Assembly (NCBI GenBank): GCA_963995525.1
Contig: OZ023209.1
Location: forward strand, 12,965,841 to 13,029,840
Length of the DNA stretch: 64,000 bases
Reading direction: 5' to 3'
From: Escarpia spicata
Lineage: Eukaryota > Annelida > Polychaeta > Sabellida > Siboglinidae
Part shown: one piece after another, positions 51,001 to 63,000 of the stretch
Layout of the letters: every line of letters starts with the position of its first letter
Numbering within the stretch: position 1 is the first letter of the stretch
Program-made: the position numbers and the translations under genes
The notes under the pieces: model-generated
What the model saw: the letters and a program-made list of their open reading frames with translations, nothing else
The model's database searches: none
What the model was told of the DNA's origin: nothing

Positions 51001-54000
51001 TGTATGGTATTTCTCGGGCCGGTTTTGCTTTTCTTCGGTATGATTCTGATGGTGGTGCACTTGTCTCGATTAAATTCCATTTGCCAGTCCTTCTCCCACT
51101 GCTCCAGTGATGACAGATCTGACTGGAGGGCCTGCTGGTGTCTGTCAGTAGTGATGCTCCTAAAGAGGAGGAGGCAGTCAACTGCGAACAGCTTGGTATG
51201 CGAGGGGCATACGACATCTGGGAGATCATTAATGTACGACAGGAAGAGGAGAGGTCCCAAGACGGTGACCTAGGGCACTCCCGACGTGACGTCCGCCTGG
51301 GTGGAATGTATCCCTTCTAGCAGGACCTCCTGCGTTCTGCCGGCCAAGAACGATTGAATCAACTGGAAAGTGTTTTCCAGAATGTCAAAGTAGTCGAGCT
51401 TGTGAAGAAGGCTACCGTGAGGCACCTTATCAAAAGCCTTGCCTAAGTCAAGTAAAATGACATAAACTTGTTCACCCGCGGCAAGCTTGCTGGCAATCTC
51501 GTGAACGGTAAGCACAAGCTGGGACTAGCAGGTGGGCCTGCGTTGAAATCCGTGTTGTCTTTTGCAGAGTACTTTGTTCTTGTCGAAATGCTTCTGATGC
51601 TACTATGGACAATGTGCTCCAGCACAACTTGATCGTGTCACTGCATATTCGTCAGTTGTTTTATGCTACCTATAACTTCTCCCGTGTTTCTGCCAGTACC
51701 AGTGTTCTTAACACATATACAAAGCAGGCTTCCTGCACATTTCCCTCAATCTGTTTCTTTAACCTTCTCTCGCACAGAAAACCTTCTATCCTCCTCCACG
51801 TTGCTGTTCGTACTGCACACTCTTCCGCCATCCCCAGACAGTGTTCCGTCCAAGTATCTACAAAGTTGTTTTCCATTCATCGCTAGTTCGTCTGCCTACA
51901 GTATCTTCTCCAATTCATATTGCCCATATGCTTTCTATTTCTCTGAGCCGGTTCACCACCATCATAAAAATGAACAGGGAACTTTGATGAATCAACTCTG
52001 GATGCTTAATATGAATGTAAATTTAAATACATAATTGTGTGTTTGTTGAAAGACAACGCGCGCAGAGACAACACACAGAGAAAGAAATCTGGTCAATGTA
52101 TAACTAATCAATCATAAATATAAGTGTATTTGTGTGACTGAAATATGTTGACAGCAGGATGGGCAACGTTAAGCATAAAAGAACGGTTGAATGATATTGT
52201 TTATATTGACACGGGTGTCATAATTATATTGTAGACTATAGTCACTTGAGCGTTACCAGACTTATATATAACTACATGCAACGTTTTACAGTATTTGTTC
52301 TACAAAAGTAATGCTTTGTTTTATTTACTCCGCCTTTCGAATGTATGTACAATTTAAATAATGTCTTTATCCTGAAACGTAATGCTCACATCTGCCTTTT
52401 TGGAAACCCGGACATACAAAAAACTGTTTGCACATTTGGCAAAACACCTCTTCAAATGAGGACTGGTTCAAAATAGAGTAATTCACTCGAACATCAGTAG
52501 AGAGAACACTTGGACAATTATGTGCGTCAGCAAACAGAACGTTAGCAACTGTTATGTATATATGATGTGGCAACTGAAATCACTACAAAATGGTATCAAC
52601 CAAATTTATTTATATACCTGGAGATGAGAAAATGCCCTTCATCTGATCTTGTTCTGCGTACAAATGCTTGACGATGATATGACTACATCGCATGGTACAG
52701 AGCAGCCCAATGACAAACGTGACAATAATTACAAGGTGAACAAGGCTTGGTTCGTCTGAATACTCTGAGCATCGTGCTATTGTTCATATCGTTCATAATG
52801 TTCGATGCACACAGAACGATTGCGTCTGTGTTCCAGGTATAATCAGATTGTGAATTAACAAACAAGTGTCCGATGTCGCATTTTCACAAGCACTGGCCGA
52901 TGGTGTGGCGAGAAAGCAGATGTTATGCATGCCGGCTCGCGATGTTGGTTTAGCGAGCCGATTCTCTCTGTCGCGATGTTTCGTCGCAGGTATAAAACCG
53001 GTGCTTAGGATGCCGGTGTAGTTGGTCGCGGTCCCGCATCTCCCGGGCAGTGGCGGGCTCGGCTAGCTTTTGCGGTGCGCGCGCGTTGCCTTGGGCAAGT
53101 CGGGAGCCGACGACTTTCCTACGGCGCCTTTCGACGACTCCGAAGCCGGGGAAGACTTCGAGGCTGATTTCCGGATAGCCAACAGGCGATGGAACAGGTT
53201 GCCAGAAGGTATTTTACGACTGAAAGCACAGAGCAAAGCAACGACACCGGAATTAGAACAATAAATGCACAGCCAGAAAGTGGGAATCCGCCGAATTCAG
53301 CGGAAAGAAAACGACGTGCGCGTGCGTGTGCTGGAACACCTGCCTATTATTCGTACCGAACGATTAATTTTTGTACTTTGGTTAAATGCACTGTCAAACA
53401 TCGAAAATGAAACACTGAAAACTGGTAGGGTTGCTGAAGTCGTTTGGACAAAACGGTTTCCACATTTTTTTATGTCACGCTGATCATTTTGTTTCGCATC
53501 AATACCTTCTGGCAGAGAGTTCCACGCACCGTCGTTATCCACATAGTCCTAGCAGTGTCTGATTTGACCACGTCCTTAAATGAACGGCGTCGCCGCCTTA
53601 CACGTGCACATTGGCTTTATAAACACACCTACCTGAGGTGCTGGCGCAGGTAGAGTAGTTTCTTCAATCCGTGCAGACCGTGCTTCTGTTTTTCCGGTGC
53701 TGCGTGGCTGCCGAGATCTTGAAAGACCTTCTCATGCACTCCCTGTCAACAACGCTACTCTGTTTCACGTTGACTCTAATATTCGGTAATACAGCCACGT
53801 TGCAATTAAGGTCAGTCACCCTAGCACAGTCCCAAATTATGTCCACATACAATAAAGTACAGGAAATCAGTCTCGTTAATTAATCTCGCTATTCTGGTGT
53901 GTTTTGCATAGATAGACAAACGAATTTCTTTACATTTCTATTAAGCGATGTTTTTTTTTTTAAAGTGTACCAATTCTAAACATTAAGAACAGAGTGGCTT

Positions 54001-57000
54001 CTACGACAACGTTTACATTTAATTTTTGTAGGAATCTCCCTTCCCTTGTGTGACACATTTTTGGTCAAACTATACAATTATCATTTTGTTTCCCGATAAC
54101 TGAACAGTGAAATTAATGCATTGTATGATTTATGTATTGAATATTTATTATATCTTGGTAACAAATAAGTATTTCGTGTTTGTTGCTTCCTGCTTTGTAT
54201 ACAGCTCATATATCCCGTTCGCCGGTCAGAAATGCGTTTCAATTACAAATTGTACTTATACATTCACACATTTCGAAACTACAAGGGCTAGCCATGGACT
54301 ATGCGAAACACAACCTACACGTGAAAAATGCTGTTACAAACACAAGTCTTGGAGATCACGAGAAAGACACTTCTGGTTGTGGGACTAATTTGAAATGCGA
54401 CGACAAACTGTAACTATTGACAGGAATCCATTATGCCACCAGGTTGAGTGGTTCACACAAGTTAGCAAGCAAGCGAGAAACGTGACGGTAGTGTGAACTA
54501 TTTGACATTGCAGTCGGATGGGTTTGCCACTATTCTGCTGATGTCGAAGATGCAAAATTAGCATTACCAACTTGTTAATGATCAGTGCTATGTGTTTTCA
54601 TGTATATACAATAAATCTGTACTTATTTTGCAGTTAGTTGACCTTTTTCAGTGACGTTTCGATCGCTATCAGCAACACTGTAGTCACTTTGCACAGTGAT
54701 GTCACTCACTGTTGAGGACCTCGGCAGCAGCCTGGACGCCTCTTGAGGAGATTATCGTAGATATGTGAGTCGGTACCGGCCTTCATCTCAATCCATGCTG
54801 TCTTCCTTATCCATACTGCTTCTTTCATGCTATCTGTTCTCCAGTCCAACATCTTCTTTACAAATGTGGCCCCATTTCAGTCTACTGTGTGAGTCTTTTG
54901 AGCAATGTGATCTGTGATGATTGATTGATGCATCTCGTCTTCTGATGTTTTTCTATTGTTTTAGAGGGTATAGTATGCTTGTCGATGCGGTAGCTGTCTG
55001 ATGAGGATTGCTGATAGGATCGAAATGTCACTGGAAAAAAGGTAAACTCACTGCGAAATAAGTAAACAAATTACCCGTTTGAAACTTGTCACTGAATCTT
55101 TAAAAACATCGTCGACTTTCCGCTATAGCGGATATACGCACATCACACATAGGACGAGATTTACTTCCGCCCGGCCTGGCAGAAATCACTTCGTCCGAGT
55201 TGTCTTCTGGTGACTTGCGCTGTATGGGTTTGAAGGCAGATCGTTTCAGCAAGAGGTCCTCGGCGTTCTCTTGGTCTGCGGTGGGTTCGTTGGTGTAAGG
55301 ATTAGCGTTCTCGGTCCGCTCCACCGTCGCTACGGAACAGTTGCTGAGCGAGGTGTCGTCGCTAATGTACGCCGCATCATCGACCAGAGCATCCGTCAGG
55401 CGCAGCGGCGCCATTGGCACGTAACTAACGGTAAACAAGTAAAATAAACGTTAGTTCTTACATAGCGCAGTATCCAGTCAACAGGACTTATGAAAGGGCT
55501 TTGCACTTGAATCCCGGGCAGACCTGTTCAATCGAACACCCCTTGACTTCTCTCGGAAGCATTCGGACATGCTGTAATTGATGCTTGAAGACTATTCGTA
55601 CACAAACATCCACCACTGTCTCTAGCAAGGTACTCATTCAAACAACTGAGTGAATTGGAGCAACGCAGAGTAAACGATATTGCCGAAGGTTCGACACGGC
55701 AGCACAGGATATGAACAATGGTTTTTCTCAATTGAGAGCAGAGCTGGATCCAATCAAATCAATTACAATTACTTTTTATTTGTCATTTCAATTACAACTG
55801 CATGACTATAATTGTCATATTAATTACACAACTAAGTTTTCAATTACAATTACAGATGCATTAATGGGACCTACCAAACAGTTTATCAAGGCACGTAGGG
55901 TCGAACGGGTCAATCATGAAGTAGAATAATTAATTGAAAAACAAATTGAATGAAATTGATAAAAATCACAAAAACATATTAAAATAGAATTGAAGTCAAT
56001 AAGTGAGGTGCAAAGACAATTTTATAATTATATAACAAAATATAAAGTTTTGCACATTGATGACATTAAAGCCAGAAAGGCTTCGCTTCAGGGTACATAC
56101 TTTCCCAGCCACAAACCTCCAGTTAATAACCACAGTTGCAAGTAATTAAACTAGCCAGGAAATCCATATAAAATGCCTTTAATGCTCTCATATTTAACAG
56201 TGTTACCTGCTAAGAACTGCTAGAAACTTCTTCTGGGGAAATACAGTGACAGCCTCTAGACCAGTTTAGCCAGCTTGCAGTAGTTAGTACCTTGCAGCCT
56301 GGCTAAAGGATAAAAGGGATATTGACCCTTGGATAGTGACAGGTGCTAATCCATCCTCTGAGCAAACAGTAATTTTGGACACTGCCAGGTACATAGCTTC
56401 TCAATTCATTAGCACTGTTAGGTGAATGACACATTGGGATCACAACTTAGGCATTGGGTATTTTAATAGTTTATTATTTTGTTGATTGAAAGCAATCTGG
56501 GGCACAGCTGTTTCTTAATAGTTATTTTAGCTAATGTGTGTGATGTCCAAAACCTGTAATTGATGTCATTGTTTCTATTACACAAACTATTTAATTACAA
56601 TTACATGGTATTTTCAAAACCATAATCAATTACAATTACAGCATTTGTTTGTGATCAATTACAAATACAATTACAATTATATAATTGGACTGAGCCCTGA
56701 TTGGGAGTCCGGTGCTCTTACAATTGCAAGACTGTGCTCCACATCAAGTAAAGATAAGTTCTTATATAGCGCAGTATCCAGTCCCCAGGACTACTCAAAG
56801 TGCTTTACACTTTACTCCCTGGCAGACATGTTCAATCGATCACCATGTCGACTTCTCTGGGAAGCACTGGTGGGAGAATAGACAACACCACTAGTACTAG
56901 GGTCAAGGGCGTAATCATTGGAAGCAGTCAAACGAACGGAATAAATTTTTATTGTTAACTTTATGATTCTTTAGAGTTAAGTATACATTTTAAAGGTTCA

Positions 57001-60000
57001 GATCAGTTAGGGTTGGATGTAAGTAGTAGAAAATAGTTATGGTTGGTTATGGTTATGGTTTTAATGGTTACGCAGTCGACCGCCTTGCTAGTGATAATGG
57101 TTGAAGCAGTAACAATAGCTAGTGGCACGCACGCACATACACATGCACGAACACACTCACGCACTTAACATTATATGATTACACACGCACACACACGCAC
57201 ACGCCCATGCACGCACAATGAAATAATGTTGCCTCTTTTGTAATCAACGTGAGGGGGTTGGACCAACCTCACGTTGTTGTCTCCGGTGGCCGGTAAGAAG
57301 TTGGCCATGAATGCGTCTTCCTCCATGCGATGGTAGCTGTCTTCATCATATGTCTGTCCTGTCAGCTGGTCAGCTAACTCTTCCATCCCTTGAAATGCTT
57401 CATTGTCTTCCGTCGTGTCAGCCATGTAGTCGTTCTGCAAGTTGCGTTCGTTTACATTCACACAAAAACTGTTTCTATACCAGAATACTTTTGTGAAATT
57501 ATACATTGACTGACGGCTTGCACAAACAAAGCAGAATTGTTGAATTTATAGAAAACACTATCTTAACTGCTCTATATATGTGCTCGTGTGTGTGTGTGTG
57601 TGTATGTGTGTGTGTGTATGCGCGCGGGCGCGTGTATGTCTCGTTTGTGTTGGCGGGCCTTGACCTCGTGCTTCTATCAGGCCATAAATGGTTTGTTTAA
57701 GAGACCATACTTTCTCTACATAATTTCAGTAACGATATCATCAAGTTGAACTGTTTGTACTTTACACTAACGTATTCTCCTGCAAACACCAGAAAGTACA
57801 TGTGTCTCGATGTTCTGCCGCGTAGCACCCATAACTGTATGTAGCTGTTGCTTCTGACTTTATTTATTCATTACTTTTATGTGTTCTATATTTGGCTCAT
57901 GTCATTGCGTGTTTAACTTTCGGGCGCATATGTTTGTTTTGTAACACAAGAACCTGCAGTGTTACAGGCTTATAGGTAATACACTATTACATTCAACCCA
58001 GAATTCCGACGTCGCTGGTGTAATGTGAAGAAACACCATCGAATTTATAAACAGACACAACTTGCAGTTGTAATCAAAATTACCTCGTTCATTCTGACAT
58101 CTTTTCTTCCCTCATCAAAGTATTCCATTTCGTGAACATCTTTCGACAGAAACGAGGCAATATGAAAAGAAAGCATACACAGCCAGTTGAGCATTTGGTG
58201 AGTAAATAAAAACAGGGAGGGAGGGAGGGAAGTAGGGAGAGAGGGAGGGAAGGAGGGAGCAATTTTAGAGATGACAGGGTATATCTGGAAAAGAAAAGAA
58301 ACAAAACAATAATGGAGGACCATCATCAAGGCCAACCTCAGCCCTGACTATCGGGAGAAAGAGGAGAACATAGTTGGATGAAACGAGTGAGATGTACTGA
58401 CATGATGACTGATTCATGCCGCTGGTCGTTGCTGCTGCCGCTGCAGCCGTGGCACTGTCGCCAGTGGTCGAGGCGCTCTGTCCTGCTGTCGACAATGTGT
58501 TGATGCTGACACTACGCGTGATTTGTGTGGGGGAGTCGTCTCCAATCGTGTTTGTCAACGTCATCTGGTTGGCACTCTGAATCTGGCACACTGACGGCAA
58601 ATATATGGCGTGTGGGAAACATAGCAGCGATGACAAAAAGATAAACTTTACTAACATAAATGCAGGAGTCAAATATAGAGACCATTTGACATTTCTGGCG
58701 GAGGGCTACATCCTGCTGTGGATGGACAAGCCTAGGTGAATAAACTGTAGTATAGAAATTGAAAGAATATTAATTAGAAGCATAGTGCAAAGAACAACTA
58801 TAATGTTCACATCAATACAACAACACCTTGTGGAAATCAATTACTGCGACTATATTAATGACAGAACGCGCGGAAACAACTTCCGCTAAAACATACAGAT
58901 CCCCGTACACTTGCTCAGTCTGGAATTCGTGGCAAGCATTAATCCAAAGAAAGCTACCTTCTGGAGCGCTGGAGTCGGGGGAGGTTGAAGTAGTCCATGC
59001 AGTCGACTCTCTGTCAGCGTTATCTTCCATGAGCTGTCTGTAAAGAACAAAGGTACAGCGTCACTGTCACGTAACCGACACTGACCATGGCTGTGTGACT
59101 ATTTACGTGACACAACGGAGAAAGTGTACCAGTGGAGAGTCCCGGTGTCGACAGTTTCTGTAAACAAGATCTCCGTTAATTAAGGACTTAAATCGTTTTT
59201 AATGAGAAAATCGGGTTTGTGGGCTCGTAAGAGTGGTAGTAAAATGGTCCCCTGGAGACGATGAGCATACCGGAAATATTGACACACATAAACACGAGGT
59301 ACACTAGCATATGAAGTTCTGTTTGCGGCTGTATGTATTGGTACGTACGTTTCTATCATTGCCTGATTCTCCTCGAACTTGCCATCTGTGGATGACGGCT
59401 GCGTGTCCTTCTTTGATCTCCCTTGCGTGCGACCGACTTTGCTGGCATTGAAATTGGTAGCGTTGGCGTAGACTAGAATCTTGTGTCTGCATGTCTGTCT
59501 GGCGGTAGTTGATGCCATCTGCTGCTTAATCTGTTGAACGCTCTTTGATTGCGAAGAGCCGCCTTTCATAGGTCGGTTCGTTGCTGACTCATTGTGGCTG
59601 GCGCACTTGCGCGCGTCCAGGCTGTTCTTAATAGACGACTTCTCGTACGGCATTGGGGGATTCTCTAGTGCAGCGCCGCCAGTTCCCTCCTCGGAGAACG
59701 GCTGGTCGTTGTACGACGGCATCAGCACCCTGCCAGGGAGGTAGGAAACACCATTGCAACCACCGGTGTTGTTATAACAATCATGCATTAAGTAAAGTAA
59801 AAGAAGTAATTTAATAAAAGTAATAATGCATTATTGTCTACTTTGTGTAATCGCACGCACAAACACCCACCAACACACACAGACAAACAGACACACAAAC
59901 ACACATATAAACAGACCCCCCCCACACACACAACATATTCTGTATACCATGATCTTGGTTAAATAATTAATGAATTCGGAAACCAGTACTCCAACACGAA

Positions 60001-63000
60001 TCATGCATACCTTTGCGTGGTTGGTTTCCAATTGCTTATACATTATTAAATTCGAAACGATAATAATTATTCGTTTACAGTTACTTCCCGAAAACCTTTT
60101 AGTATAATATTCTGAGAATGAAGGCAACACAAATTAAACACACGCAGACCTGCCTACCCCAAAAACTTCCTGTCAGTAATCCATCTTCCCATTTACACTG
60201 ATTTTCAGGAATATACACTTCCTGTCAGTAATTGAGAACCGCGTGTCAGATATTGTCACCGGGGGGGGGGGGGGGGGGGGGGTAGCGATGGGCCAAAACC
60301 ATTACATTACACTGGGTCAAAACCATTAGTTACGCTGTCATCAACACCACCTACAGCTACACTCTAGCCTACTCAAATCTACTGTGATCAATGATAGACG
60401 AGGGGGAGGGGGGTAGCGATGGACCAAAACCATTACATTACACTGGGTCAAAACCATTAGTTACGCTGTCATCAACACCACCTATGCTGTAGCCTACTCT
60501 CAACTCTACTATGATAAATGATAGACAGGGGGGGGGGTAGCGACGGACCAAAACCATTACATTACGCTGTCATCGACATCGCCTAGACTCTAGTAACTGT
60601 ATGATAGGCTGTAAATGATACACTAAACTCCTCAATAAATACACTAACTTAGTCTTAGTACAGTCAGTTGGCCTAACACTACAAGTACAACACTCACTAC
60701 ATTTTTGCATTACACATTTCTTTTGGGTTGGCAGTGGCGTCGTTTCGCTGTCAGCCATCATTTCGTGCCGCGTGACTTCGTTTTGTTTGATCGCGGAAAT
60801 GCGAATTTGTCATAACGCTGTTTCCTATTGGTTACATTACGACCACACTCAGCGAATGAAAAACCATGTCACAACATGCTGCATACATATGCTGCCACCT
60901 GTTGAATATAGTGGAACCTAAATTTGAGTGATTGCCGAACACGGTCACAGTCCGTAATATTTTCATCCCTCACCGTAATACCGTAATTTGAGGTGACTTT
61001 CCGGAATGATTCCGGACAATCCGGAATGGTAGGCAGGTCTGCATAAGGTAAATGGAGCCAAGACCATCTAATAACATGATCCACCATTTAAGGTCGTTGA
61101 ACACATAACAGGTCCGTACCATTCGAAGTTGGGCGGGGCAGACATCTGTGGGGAGTTACTCGGCGCGTCTGCCGCACGAGACGCCCGGTAGAAGGTGGAC
61201 GACCGACCTGACGACAAAGTGCAGCCGGCCATGGCTGCCGACAACGCTTCCATGGTGCTACTGTACACCTCCTCCACTTCGCACTGGTTCGCCAGCGCCT
61301 GCAATCGTCTGCGCTCTGCCGCTGTCCCGTCCGACTCGCTGTCTGCGCCGCGACCAACGTCTTCGGTGTCATCGAATCTACGCATTGGTTCGCTCTGTAC
61401 CTTCTGGATCTGTTCGTCTCGGAGCGACTCGACTGTCTCGCCCTTGATCTTGGAGACGGCCATGGAGAAGCTGGTGTCGGACAGGTTCGACTGGGTCGTC
61501 CGCACGATATCCGTGTACGAATCCCTCGGTTCTGACATGCTGCGTCTTCCGGGTTTGGTCTTTTCTTTTTCTTTGAAGCGGTCGAGCAGTGTCGATATGA
61601 TTCTGCGGAAGAGAAACAGGCGCTGCTATCTGTGACGTGTGATAAATTATAATTCAGCAATGGCTGCGGAAGACATGGATGTAAACATACAATTCCAGAA
61701 ATCCATGGTTTCCAAAACAAACGCAAACATACCTGCATTTTACCCGAATTGTTGGCAAAAACTGGCAAGTCTAGTCAAATATCAAATTAAGTGTCAAGTC
61801 CATGTCGTTCAAGTCCAAGTCGAGTCTTGCGTCATCTATCCGAATTCCAAGTCAAGTTCCAAGTCACTAGGTTCACCTTTTAAGTTACAAGTCACTCAAA
61901 CAAGAGAGGGATTGTTTCACATCCAATAAAATATCAATGATGCAACGACCATTTTTATTAAGATTATTATAAATACGTTTCATATTAGGTTCGTGCACTA
62001 CAGACGTTAGGTAGTTAGGTAGTTCTTTGTATAATACGTTAACAGCATGGATGTGAGGAAATATATCTTTAAATCTGATTCATCTTATAAGTATAAAACT
62101 GTTAGATATTAATTGTTAGGACGCAATATGTACAACAACAAAAACTGGGACCACATTTGCATGTATTCTACAGAACTAATACAAGTACTCATATAACAAA
62201 TATAAACACAATGACATTGTAAACAAGATAATATTATTTACCTTGCAGCGTTTAGTCTCGTTTCGCCACTGGTGTCGTTTATTCTCAACTTTATGTTTTC
62301 CAATATCATGTGGTAACGTTTCTCTAGGATGTTTGCTGGCCATATATGCACTAGGTCAAAAAGCACTTTGGCGCACTCTCTGTGAAAAATACATATATTG
62401 CGCAAACTAGAATGCAAATTAAAATATGCTTGGTCGAAAATGAGTTGTATACATGCAGCTAAAGCAGTTTCAATGTTGTGCTTCGTAAACTATATAAAGT
62501 CTGACATTTGCGTTGGTGCCACAGTAACGTGTCTCAACAATCAAAGCTTTCTACTTATTATTCCAGGCTAACTGTTATACGTCTACTAATGTGTTAGTTC
62601 TGTGCACATACACACCCGCTCACGCACACTGCGACACGCACGCGCAATATACACAGGCGCTACAATTAATGGCAACATCGACGAGCAAAGTCTTTGAATG
62701 TTTCTATGATGATGTGATCTTTTTACCTTCTGATAGTAGCGTTTTCGGAAGACAAGCCTTTGATGAGAGGCGGAATCAGACGAGAGGAGTGGGTATGCTG
62801 AAAGTAACAGCACTATCACCTTGGAATATGAACCAGCTGACCTTTAGCTCTGTTGGCTCTGTACAGTTCATAACTGTTCATGCTCACGCTTTTAAGTAGT
62901 AACCAACTTAGTATGATTAATGGTTGGTAGTACAACATTTGCAGTCTTGCAGCGTAAACATACTTTGATGCGTAGATACACTACAATAAGTTTCTAAAAA

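Noticed and set aside
52367..52573. 68-residue minus-strand frame ([18 protein letters not shown])
   Set aside because: No matching splice phase for CLASP and starts on a non-ATG codon; probably chance or an old repeat.
52617..52681. Candidate minus-strand exon encoding [16 protein letters not shown]
   Set aside because: It has plausible acceptor and donor, but exons 11 and 12 already join in phase and match CLASP continuously, leaving no room for it.
61088..61768. 226-codon minus-strand Arg-rich frame
   Set aside because: Overlaps exon 4 in another frame; the chosen frame has matching splice phases on both sides and lower arginine bias.
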